From the NCBI GenBank assembly GCA_937967875.1, contig CALBTQ010000639.1, positions 1 to 5,249 on the forward strand: a DNA stretch of 5,249 nucleotides. The letters are read 5' to 3'. How positions within the stretch are numbered: the first letter of the stretch is position 1; the number at the start of each line of letters is the position of its first letter. The translations under genes and the position numbers were made by a program. The notes beneath the pieces were generated by a model. It was not told the DNA's origin. It was given only the letters and a program-made list of their open reading frames with translations, and did no database searches. This document shows, in pieces, positions 1-5,227 of the stretch. The stretch is from an uncultured Pseudomonadota bacterium (GTDB lineage Bacteria > Lernaellota > Lernaellaia > Lernaellales > Lernaellaceae).

Positions 1-89
1 GAGAGGAGCCCCAGGGGCTTGGCCCAGACGTCGTAGGCGGCGAAATCGTGAATCAGCGGATTAACGAGCAGAACATGCGGCGCGACCAT
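1..89 (-). CDS. N-terminus of a probable B12-binding radical SAM protein (partial, runs off window)
   Basis: Only the first 29 codons are present, read leftward from an ATG at 89-87; the rest lies outside the window. The start is supported by GGGGAG (99-94) four bases upstream. The peptide begins MVAPHVLLVNP and continues through HDFAAYDVWAKPLGLL. A hydrophobic beta strand, then NP, then an (Y/H)DFAAYD-W-KPLGLL stretch is, from memory, typical of the N-terminal cobalamin-binding (Rossmann-like) domain of B12-dependent radical SAM proteins. Neither the B12 domain nor the CX3CX2C motif is otherwise visible, so the family call rests on this short match. It lies 64 bp downstream of the methyltransferase gene on the same strand with no obvious terminator between them, which suggests co-transcription. 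The substrate is unknown. Confidence 0.6.
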   Translation of the reverse strand, partial: MVAPHVLLVNPLIHDFAAYDVWAKPLGLL

Positions 90-153
90 ATCGCTCCCCG
101 GTTTTGGCGCGAATATCTTCGCCCGCGTCACGCGACCGGTCAACGCTGAAACG

Positions 154-786
154 CTATTTGCGCACGGCGACGGTCAGTCCGTCGCGCAGCGGCAGGATCT
201 GCGCCTCAAAGTCCGGATGCTCCGCCAGCAACCGGTTGAAGCGTTGCACGGCGGCGGTGGTTTCGTCCGGCGGCGGGACTTCGGCGACCTTGGCGTACCA
301 CAGCGTGTTGTCGGTGATGAACAATCCGCCGGATCGTAGCTTGGCGGCGGCCTTGTCGATCGTTACCGGATAATCTTCTTTGTCGACGTCGTTGAAAATG
401 ATGTCGAAGGGGCCGTCGAGGCGGTCGATGACCTCCAGGCCGTTGCCGAGGATGAAGCGGAGTTTGTCGCTCATTCCGGCGCGTGCAAACGCCTTCTCGG
501 CATACTGTTTGTTGTTCGGATCAAGATCGGTGGCGATCACCTGCCCGCCGGCAGGCAGCGCCAACGCGAACCAATAGGCCGAATAGCCGTAGCCCGAACC
601 CAATTCCGACACCCGCCGCGCGCCGCCGATTTTAGCCAAGAGGTACAGCAGCATGCCGACCTCCGGTCCGACGATGGGAAAATCCTCGGCGACCGCCCGC
701 TGCTCCATCGCCCGCAGATTGTCGTCGGCGACGGTCCGCAACGTTTCCATATATTGTTCGATCAACGGATTGATAATCGTTTTCAC
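154..786 (-). CDS. SAM-dependent O-methyltransferase, family 3 (COMT/CCoAOMT type)
   Basis: This is a predicted soluble 210-residue class I methyltransferase that would move a methyl group from S-adenosylmethionine to a hydroxyl, probably a phenolic or catechol-like one, with a divalent metal. Motif I, the SAM-binding loop, is VSELGSGYGYS (about residues 59-69); ATDLDP (85-90) is the acidic ribose-binding end of strand 2. FNDVDKEDY (131-139) and ITDNTLW (157-163) match the family's metal-site motifs, giving likely ligands D133, D159 and N160. Length is normal for the family (about 200-230 residues). I chose the GTG at 786-784 because AGGAG (798-794) sits seven bases before it. A GTG at 819 would add 11 residues but puts that Shine-Dalgarno site inside the gene. 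The stop is TAG. The gene is divergent from the sigma factor gene and upstream of the partial radical SAM gene. The true substrate cannot be read from sequence. Confidence 0.9.
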   Translation of the reverse strand: MKTIINPLIEQYMETLRTVADDNLRAMEQRAVAEDFPIVGPEVGMLLYLLAKIGGARRVSELGSGYGYSAYWFALALPAGGQVIATDLDPNNKQYAEKAFARAGMSDKLRFILGNGLEVIDRLDGPFDIIFNDVDKEDYPVTIDKAAAKLRSGGLFITDNTLWYAKVAEVPPPDETTAAVQRFNRLLAEHPDFEAQILPLRDGLTVAVRK

Positions 787-792
787 GGCAAG

Positions 793-798
793 ACTCCT
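793..798 (-). promoter_or_regulatory. Ribosome binding site deciding the O-methyltransferase start
   Basis: Read on the minus strand, the site is AGGAGT, preceded by an A run. It ends seven bases before the GTG at 786-784, which is an ideal spacing. It favours that GTG over the in-frame GTGs at 819 and 810. Confidence 0.75.
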
Positions 799-834
799 TT
801 TATCCCTCACCTTAATCACTCTCGCGGCGGACGC

Positions 835-863
835 TTGTTTAAAAATCCTCCGCTTGCGATAAA
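835..863 (+). promoter_or_regulatory. Weak sigma70-like promoter candidate for the sigma-factor operon
   Basis: TTGTTT (835-840, 3 of 6 consensus matches) and GATAAA (858-863, 4 of 6) are separated by exactly 17 bases, in the AT-rich part of the 133 bp divergent gap. Transcription would start near 870 and give a leader of about 50 bases that contains the inverted repeat at 873-899. ECF operons are often autoregulated from a GAAC-type -35 element. GAAAC at 872-876 is the nearest match, but I see no convincing ECF -10 partner. Both readings are tentative. Confidence 0.3.
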
Positions 864-872
864 TTTTTAAAG

Positions 873-899
873 AAACACTCTTCCCCCGGCATAGTGTTT
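873..899. repeat. Perfect 7-bp inverted repeat upstream of the sigma gene (possible operator)
   Basis: AAACACT (873-879) and AGTGTTT (893-899) are perfect inverted arms around a 13-base C-rich spacer. Arm centres are 20 bp apart, about two helical turns, which would suit a dimeric DNA-binding protein. The repeat lies 20 bp before the sigma gene's ATG, in the divergent gap. As RNA the 13-base loop and AU-rich stem would be weak, and no T tract follows, so it is unlikely to be a terminator. It could be chance. Confidence 0.3.
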
Positions 900-919
900 A
901 TGAAGTGTGGAAAGGACGA

Positions 920-1453
920 ATGCAGCACATCGCCGACGAAACCTTGATGGAACGCATCAAAACCGCGCAGGATCGCGAGGCATTCACGATGTTGATGAAC
1001 CGCCATAAAACGCATGCCTATCGCCTGGCGCTGCAATTGACCGGCGACCACGACGAAGCGATGGATTGCGCGCAGGAGGCGTTCGTCAAGGTGTTCACTC
1101 GCGCGCGGCGCTATGAGGACGGCCGGCAATTCTGGCCCTGGTTCGTCGGCATTTTGCGCAACACGGTGCGGATGCTGCGGCGCACGACCTGGCGCCGGCG
1201 CAAAGCTGGGGCGGAGGAATTGATCGCCGGTCTGCCCGACCACTGCGACGATCCGGAAGCCGCCGCGCGCGCCGCCGAACTCTGGCGTCGCCTGTTCGCC
1301 CTGCCGCCCAAGCTGCGCGAGGTGATGGTGCTGCGTCACCAGGAAGGGTTTAATTACGAGCAAATCGCCGCCGTGCTGGGCGTTTCGGTCAATACGGTCG
1401 CCTCGCGCCTGCACGCCGCGCGACAACGATTGGCGCAAGATCATGAAATGTAG
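920..1453 (+). CDS. ECF-type RNA polymerase sigma factor (sigma-70 family, RpoE-like)
   Basis: This 177-residue protein would direct RNA polymerase to a small stress regulon. Sigma region 2 spans about residues 18-90. It includes the region 2.2 helix GDHDEAMDCAQEAFVKVF (42-59) and the promoter-melting/-10 part FWPWFVGILRNTVRMLRR (71-88). After a basic and acidic linker, region 4.2 runs from LPPKLREVMVLRH (128-140) through the helix-turn-helix YEQIAAVLGVSVNTVASRL (146-164), which would read the -35 element. There is no region 1.1 or 3, as expected for ECF factors. I prefer the ATG at 920, preceded by AAAGGA at a short spacing; a GTG at 905 would add five residues but has no ribosome site. The 3' end overlaps the anti-sigma gene by 11 bp. 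The target promoters and inducing signal are unknown. Confidence 0.93.
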   Translation: MQHIADETLMERIKTAQDREAFTMLMNRHKTHAYRLALQLTGDHDEAMDCAQEAFVKVFTRARRYEDGRQFWPWFVGILRNTVRMLRRTTWRRRKAGAEELIAGLPDHCDDPEAAARAAELWRRLFALPPKLREVMVLRHQEGFNYEQIAAVLGVSVNTVASRLHAARQRLAQDHEM

Positions 1454-1889
1454 CGAAGCGAAAGAAAATCTGTCCCGCTATCTCGACGGCGAATTGCCCG
1501 CCGCACAGGCCGGCGAGCTGGAACGGCACCTGGCCGATTGCGCCGCCTGTCGCGCCGACCTGGAGCGCTGGCGGACCTGGGGAAAGGAGTTGGCAAACAT
1601 GAACTTCTCCGGCGATCACGACCGCAAGCTCGACGTTTTCGAAACGTCGGTCTATGCGCGGCTGGAACGCGGCATCGCTTGGATTCTGCTGTCGCTGGGC
1701 GGTGCATTGGTGCTGGCCTCAGCATTGTTCTATGCGATCCGCGACGTTCTGCTCAATCCGGAAATCGTCTGGCCGATGCGCATCGGCCTGATTCTACTAA
1801 TACTGGCGTTGATCATTCTCGCGGTCGGCGTCGTCCGCCACCGCTTGAGCACGTATAAATCCGACAAATACAAAGGGGTTCTGCGATGA
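1443..1889 (+). CDS. Membrane-bound zinc-finger anti-sigma factor (zf-HC2/ZAS)
   Basis: This 148-residue protein probably holds the upstream ECF sigma factor at the inner membrane. The N-terminal zinc-associated anti-sigma motif is clear: C3, then H29-x3-C33-x2-C36 (HLADCAAC) within residues 1-40. This is the usual pattern for zinc- or redox-responsive anti-sigma domains. Two hydrophobic helices follow, at about 78-99 (IAWILLSLGGALVLASALF) and 112-131 (RIGLILLILALIILAVGVV), joined by a short loop of about 12 residues. The basic, tyrosine-containing tail RHRLSTYKSDKYKGVLR (132-148) should then face the same side as the N-terminus, presumably the cytoplasm. There is no large periplasmic sensor domain, so the signal is more likely sensed in the membrane, at the zinc site or through a partner. 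The ATG lies inside the end of the sigma gene (11 bp overlap), implying translational coupling and balanced dosage. Confidence 0.9.
   Translation: MKCSEAKENLSRYLDGELPAAQAGELERHLADCAACRADLERWRTWGKELANMNFSGDHDRKLDVFETSVYARLERGIAWILLSLGGALVLASALFYAIRDVLLNPEIVWPMRIGLILLILALIILAVGVVRHRLSTYKSDKYKGVLR
1873..1878 (+). promoter_or_regulatory. Ribosome binding site of the ybjQ-like gene, inside the anti-sigma gene
   Basis: AAGGGG ends seven bases before the ATG at 1886. It lies within the last codons of the anti-sigma gene, so the YbjQ-like protein can be translated in its own right as well as by coupling through the ATGA overlap. Confidence 0.6.
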
Positions 1890-2209
1890 TTCTGAGCAAT
1901 ACCGAATCCGTCACCGGCTATAAAATCGTCTCCCACTGCGGTCTGGCGATGGGCAACACGATCCGCGCCCGTCACGTCGGCCGCGATATCCTGGCCGTCT
2001 TCCGCATGCTGATCGGCGGTGAGATCACCGAGTACACCAAGATGATCGCGGAATCGCGCGAGCAGTCGTTGGATCGCATGAAACAACAAGCGCAGGAAAT
2101 GGGCGCCAACGCCGTGATCAACATCCGCTTCACCACCAGCGCCATCGCCGCCGGCGCGGCCGAGTTGCTGGCGTACGGTACGGCGGTGGTCGTCGAACCG
2201 ATCGAGTAA
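1886..2209 (+). CDS. YbjQ/UPF0145 family protein
   Basis: The protein has 107 residues, the normal length for this family of small soluble proteins, which from memory form pentamers. Family-like features are the early strand segment GYKIVSHCGLAMGNTI (11-26), GGEITEYTKMIAESR (44-58), a helix with Met and Gln (59-71), and the signature GANAVINIRF (73-82), ending with ELLAYGTAVVVEP (93-105). Databases often call the family heavy-metal-binding. Here there is only one cysteine (C18), so metal binding is not evident and I do not assert it. The ATG overlaps the anti-sigma stop (ATGA, 1886-1889), so the three genes form one tight operon. That makes a role in the sigma/anti-sigma signal plausible but unproven. 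The TAA stop directly abuts the stop of the convergent radical SAM gene. Confidence 0.88.
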   Translation: MILSNTESVTGYKIVSHCGLAMGNTIRARHVGRDILAVFRMLIGGEITEYTKMIAESREQSLDRMKQQAQEMGANAVINIRFTTSAIAAGAAELLAYGTAVVVEPIE

Positions 2210-3211
2210 TCAGCTCTCCACGTGGTGGAATATCCGCGATGGACCTTCCAATAGTTTCCACCCCGCTTTGGTCAACACGCGCCGGCAATCGGCAATGGTG
2301 CGATTCCGGTGCGCGCCGAACATCCGGCGCATGGTCGGCGTATGTCCGTCCGGTTCGGCCCAGAGCAAGTTGGCCCCGGCGCGGCAACGGTTGAGCGATG
2401 GAGCGTCGGTGTACAGGCCGGGCACGTCGTAGTTCAGCGCCAGGCGAATCACCGCCAGCAGATGACACAGGCGCGCTTCGCTGACGGCTCCGCGTTTGGC
2501 AAATTCGCTCCCCGGTGGATTGAGCCGCGCCACCGCCCCGCTGTATACCGGGTTGATGATGTTGGTCCACATCGTGCGTTCGACCAGCTCGTCGGCCGTA
2601 TGCTCGTCGCCGACCGGCTCCACGCCGGTGCCCAACAGCAGGCCGGCGTCTTCCGCGTAACGCAACGTCGCCCGGCGACGATCGATGCTGATATCCGTGT
2701 CGCGTCCTTCACGCAGGCGGATGGCATGGTAAAAACCCAGAAAACCGGCCCGCCGCAGATCCTGCGCCTGCTTCTTCGACAAATCGCCCATGTGTGCGAT
2801 CAACACGGTGCCGCGCGGCGTATGATCGCGAATCTCCGTCGCCGCTTCGACAAACTGGGCGAACGGATACGCACCGGTGCACACCAACACCAAGGCGTTC
2901 GCGCCCTCCGTGACGCCCTGCACCGCCTGCGCAACCGCCTTCTTCAGCGACAATTCCGAACGCTTTTTGATCAGGTTGTGTTCGGTGGCGAAGGGACAAA
3001 AGCGACAATTGGTGAGGCAAGGCGAAGCGTCAAGCTCGATTCGCAAATGAATTTCCGCCGTTTCTTCGCCGGCGCTGACGCTCTTCAGGTAAGCCGTATT
3101 GCGGATTTGCTCGGCTTCCGGCGACGACAACGGCGCATTCATCAACTCGCCGACTTCCTCGGGAAACAGCTCCGCCCCGTGCAGAGCTTTATCGAGGATA
3201 TCCCGCACCAT
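2210..3211 (-). CDS. BioB/HydE-like radical SAM enzyme of unknown substrate
   Basis: This 333-residue protein has the radical SAM cluster motif C65-x3-C69-x2-C72 (SPCLTNCRFCPFA) after LRIELDA, so it should bind a [4Fe-4S] cluster and cleave SAM reductively. After the motif the order resembles biotin synthase/HydE-type TIM barrels: a glycine-containing strand VLVCTGAYPF (108-117), HAIRLREGRDT (162-172) where BioB and HydE have their SAM-contacting N-x-(D/E)-(T/S) or R-x-E-T element, then RRRATLRYAEDAGL and GVEPVGDEHTADEL (196-209). The N-terminal ~50 residues (ILDKALHG to AYLKS) resemble the helical entry of BioB-like proteins. The C-terminus carries C276 and C309 but shows no obvious second cluster motif. 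There are no biotin, hydrogenase or pyrrolysine genes beside it, so BioB, HydE or PylB should not be assigned. The ATG at 3211 follows GGGGA at five-base spacing; the stop is TGA. Confidence 0.85.
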   Translation of the reverse strand: MVRDILDKALHGAELFPEEVGELMNAPLSSPEAEQIRNTAYLKSVSAGEETAEIHLRIELDASPCLTNCRFCPFATEHNLIKKRSELSLKKAVAQAVQGVTEGANALVLVCTGAYPFAQFVEAATEIRDHTPRGTVLIAHMGDLSKKQAQDLRRAGFLGFYHAIRLREGRDTDISIDRRRATLRYAEDAGLLLGTGVEPVGDEHTADELVERTMWTNIINPVYSGAVARLNPPGSEFAKRGAVSEARLCHLLAVIRLALNYDVPGLYTDAPSLNRCRAGANLLWAEPDGHTPTMRRMFGAHRNRTIADCRRVLTKAGWKLLEGPSRIFHHVES

Positions 3212-3414
3212 CTGTTTCCCCGTTCGGTTGCTATTTCGAAACGTCGATCATTCCATTGATAAATTTGCGGCTTCGTCCAGATGTACCGGCATGTTTTTTT
3301 AGACGAAAATTTATTTTTTAAAAGTAACCCATTAAATCCGGTGAATCGTCAAGAACATATTGACTTGCGGAGCGAATCGACCGATGACTTGGGCAAAGGA
3401 AGAGGTGTGATCAT
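3212..3414. other. 203-bp divergent intergenic region with an AT-rich core
   Basis: The gap separates the minus-strand radical SAM gene from the plus-strand zinc-ribbon gene and must carry both starts. Bases about 3293-3337 are very AT-rich (T7 at 3294-3300, a T6A4 step near 3314-3324), unlike the rest of the window, and could act as an UP element or a bendable segment. No gene, RNA or clear terminator was seen in it. Confidence 0.5.
3360..3388 (+). promoter_or_regulatory. Possible sigma70-like promoter of the zinc-ribbon gene
   Basis: TTGACT (3360-3365) matches five of six -35 bases. At 17 bp spacing the -10 would be GATGAC (3383-3388), which matches only three of six. A start near 3395 would leave a leader of about 20 bases holding the GAGGTG ribosome site at 3402-3407, seven bases before the ATG. 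An alternative weak pair is TTTATT (3310-3315) and TTAAAT (3332-3337). Confidence 0.3.
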
Positions 3415-4140
3415 ATGCCGAAAGAAATATTCTGCCGTCGTTGCGGCGAACCGCTGAAAATCCGACCGGAGGATATCGTCGCCGACAAAGTGACCTGCGA
3501 TAAGTGCGGCGATGAGTTGATTTTCTCCGAAAACGAGGAGTTGTTCGGCGTCTCCTACAAACTGGTTAAAACGATCAGCAAACAATTCTTTAAAAAAGAC
3601 GAAGAAGAGGATGTCGACGAAAACGCCGAGCCGGTCCGCCCGCCTACCTCGCGCATCGAATTGGAAAATCAGCCCGACACGTTGATCCTGCGCATACCGC
3701 CGCGCGGCTTCAAACCCGGCGACGTCTTCCTTTCCTTTTTCGTGTTCATCTGGTGCTCCTTCATGGTTATGTGGAACATCATCGGCATTGTGCAGGGTGA
3801 ATGGATGATGCTCGTGTTCGGCATTTTTCACGATGCCGTCGGTTTGGGCCTGTTGACGCTGCTGCTGTGGTCCTGGTACGGCCGCGAGGAAATCGCCATC
3901 CTCGGCGACACCTTCACCCATAAAAAGACGGTGTTCGGCATCGGCCGCAAGAAAACATTTCCGGTGTCGCAGGTCGATGACGTCGAAATCGCCTTTGCCG
4001 GACGCGTCAACAACCAACCGGTTAAAGGTTTGTTTCTCATGCTCGGCTCGAAGAAGAGGCGCATCGTCCGCAACGGCACGTATGCCGAAATTCGCTGGTT
4101 GCGCGCAGAGCTGCTCAAATTTTTCCAGCCACTGTGGTGA
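3415..4140 (+). CDS. Zinc-ribbon, two-TM membrane protein with probable PH-like C-terminal domain (unknown function)
   Basis: I do not recognise a named gene. The 241-residue protein starts with a zinc ribbon, C7-x2-C10 and C28-x2-C31 (FCRRCGEP and CDKCGDE). A linker with a KK/acidic stretch (KKDEEEDVDEN, 60-70) follows. Residues 80-98 (RIELENQPDTLILRIPPRG) look like a beta strand pair leading into two membrane helices, about 104-126 and 130-154, with a short loop. The cytoplasmic C-terminal part (155-241) has strands such as EEIAILGDTFTHKKTVFG, KKTFPVSQVDDVEIAF and KGLFLMLGSKKRRIV, and ends in a helix (TYAEIRWLRAELLKFF). The order EEI-x-hydroxyl-loop, then 'V..I..V', then a basic strand and a final helix is typical of PH-like membrane-associated domains that interrupt two TM helices. 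The start is well supported by GAGGTG at seven-base spacing. Function is not inferable. Confidence 0.75.
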   Translation: MPKEIFCRRCGEPLKIRPEDIVADKVTCDKCGDELIFSENEELFGVSYKLVKTISKQFFKKDEEEDVDENAEPVRPPTSRIELENQPDTLILRIPPRGFKPGDVFLSFFVFIWCSFMVMWNIIGIVQGEWMMLVFGIFHDAVGLGLLTLLLWSWYGREEIAILGDTFTHKKTVFGIGRKKTFPVSQVDDVEIAFAGRVNNQPVKGLFLMLGSKKRRIVRNGTYAEIRWLRAELLKFFQPLW

Positions 4141-4170
4141 ACGATTCAATTTGACGATTTCCCCAATCGT
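4141..4170. repeat. ACGATT direct and inverted repeats over the promoter spacer
   Basis: ACGATT occurs at 4141-4146 and 4154-4159, and its inverse AATCGT at 4165-4170. The second and third copies form a 6-bp stem with a 5-base loop (TCCCC), lying across the -35 end and spacer of the promoter above. Without a T tract, and with only two G-C pairs, it is not a convincing terminator for the upstream gene. An operator is possible, as is chance. Confidence 0.35.
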
Positions 4171-4179
4171 GCCTATGCT
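4151..4179 (+). promoter_or_regulatory. Sigma70-like promoter of the M1-peptidase-like gene
   Basis: TTGACG (4151-4156, five of six) and TATGCT (4174-4179, four of six) are separated by an ideal 17 bp. It begins 11 bp after the upstream gene's stop. Transcription would start near 4186 and give a leader of about 43 bases with the ribosome site TGGAGA (4215-4220), eight bases from the ATG at 4229. This argues for expression independent of the zinc-ribbon gene. Confidence 0.6.
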
Positions 4180-4228
4180 TGATGCCAAGCTCGGAACCCG
4201 CGACCGCAATGCACTGGAGACGTTTTTC

Positions 4229-5227
4229 ATGAACAAACTCAAATTTTTCTTGAGTCTGGCAATGCTGCTGGTCCTGGCGACGACCGCGTGGGCTTCGCCG
4301 TCAGCCTTCGAACGCCAAATGGCGGCCAAGGTGCAAGCGCAAAAGCAGGCGGCCGTCTTGGTCGACGCTATGCGCGCCGAAGTGCTGGCCTCGCAGCTGC
4401 GCTATCGGAAAATCGCCCGGATGATCGACCGCGCGGGCAAAGCGATCAATCCGATCGAGGTGGTCGAGACGCACGTGACGTTCGATGCCGACGAAGCGGC
4501 CGGCACGATCGACACGGTCACCGTCTTGACGATCCGTGCGACCGAAGACGGCGTCGACACGGCTGAATTCTCCGTGTTGAAACTGACGGCGTTTTCCGTC
4601 ACCGACGGCGCGGCCTGTCCGCTGACCTGGGATTTCGACGACACGTACCAGGTGCTCTCGGTCGATCTGCCCGTACCCTTGAACACGGGCGACCAGCAAA
4701 CCGTGATCGTCAACAACGCGGGCGATCCCGGCTGCGATCCGGACCCGTTCTGGGGCATGACGTTCTGCGCCGTAACCAGCGACGTCGTCTTTTTCACCGG
4801 CGTCGACTGGATGCCCATGAAGGCGGCCTATTCCTATGAAGACCTGTACTCCGGCGGTCCGATCGACATCGACATTCGTACGCCGGCGGGCATGACCGCC
4901 GTCACCACCGCCGACTACGTCGACACCACCGCGGTGGGCGATCAGGACGAGCATCATTTCGTCAGCAACTTCGACGCCACCTACTTCGGCATGGCTTACG
5001 CCGATTACGCGACGTTCAGTCACGACACGCTGACGGGCAAACCGACAACCACCTACGTCCATCAGGGAACCACCGAGTTCGCGCAGGAATGGGCGGAGAT
5101 TTGTGCGAACATCATCGACTATTACGAATCGATTTACTCGCCCTACATCTACAACAAGCAAGACGTGATTCAGACGATCGAGGAACTCAGCGGCGGCGTG
5201 AGCACGCAATCGGCGACGATCTATTAA
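4229..5227 (+). CDS. Secreted M1-family (gluzincin) aminopeptidase-like protein, N-terminal part only; possibly interrupted by a TAA
   Basis: The ATG at 4229 opens a Sec signal peptide (MNKLKFFLSLAMLLVLATTAWA, cleavage after A22 before SPS), so the mature protein should be exported. A helical stretch (24-75) precedes a beta-rich domain resembling the M1 N-terminal sandwich: TVTVLTIRATEDGVDTAEF (96-114), VLSVDLPVPLNTGDQQTVIV (142-161), WMPMKAAYSYED (194-205), IDIDIRTPAGMTAV (212-225) and YFGMAYADYATFSHD (252-266). Then come helix FAQEWAEICANIIDYYESIYSPYIYNKQDVI (284-314, given as positions only to be compared with M1 'fGpYPy.kldvv') and EELSGGVSTQS (318-328), where active M1 enzymes have GXMEN. 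The TAA at 5225 ends the frame at 332 residues, with no HEXXH-x18-E zinc site. C169 and C180 could pair. An earlier in-frame ATG (3977) lies inside the previous gene and lacks a signal peptide, so it was not used. Confidence 0.7.
   Translation: MNKLKFFLSLAMLLVLATTAWASPSAFERQMAAKVQAQKQAAVLVDAMRAEVLASQLRYRKIARMIDRAGKAINPIEVVETHVTFDADEAAGTIDTVTVLTIRATEDGVDTAEFSVLKLTAFSVTDGAACPLTWDFDDTYQVLSVDLPVPLNTGDQQTVIVNNAGDPGCDPDPFWGMTFCAVTSDVVFFTGVDWMPMKAAYSYEDLYSGGPIDIDIRTPAGMTAVTTADYVDTTAVGDQDEHHFVSNFDATYFGMAYADYATFSHDTLTGKPTTTYVHQGTTEFAQEWAEICANIIDYYESIYSPYIYNKQDVIQTIEELSGGVSTQSATIY

Noticed and set aside
839..1444. Long minus-strand reading frame (201 codons) opposite the sigma factor gene
   Set aside because: It is antisense to a clear ECF sigma gene, is rich in Arg/Gln/His/Pro as frame shadows of high-GC genes are, and has no recognisable domain.
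2309..3259. Plus-strand reading frame of 316 codons opposite the radical SAM gene
   Set aside because: The opposite strand encodes a CX3CX2C radical SAM protein with consistent family motifs. This frame is Arg/Gln-rich with no domain and is a shadow.
3280..3300. Terminator at the T7 run in the gap between the radical SAM and zinc-ribbon genes
   Set aside because: No G/C-rich stem precedes it, and no plus-strand gene ends nearby.
4154..4170. Rho-independent terminator of the zinc-ribbon gene
   Set aside because: The 6-bp stem has only two G-C pairs and is followed by GCCTATG, not a T tract.
3977..4228. An upstream start (ATG 3977) for the M1-like gene, giving 416 residues
   Set aside because: It would lie inside the zinc-ribbon gene, bury the signal peptide and promoter, and has no ribosome site. 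The ATG at 4229 has all three.
3349..4329. Minus-strand reading frame of 326 codons across the zinc-ribbon gene
   Set aside because: It spans a gene with clear zinc-ribbon and TM features plus a promoter region, and has no ribosome site or family match.
4301..5209. Minus-strand reading frame of 302 codons opposite the M1-like gene
   Set aside because: It is Arg/Val/Asp/His-rich and repetitive, typical of an antisense shadow of a GC3-rich secreted protein. The sense strand has a signal peptide, ribosome site and promoter.
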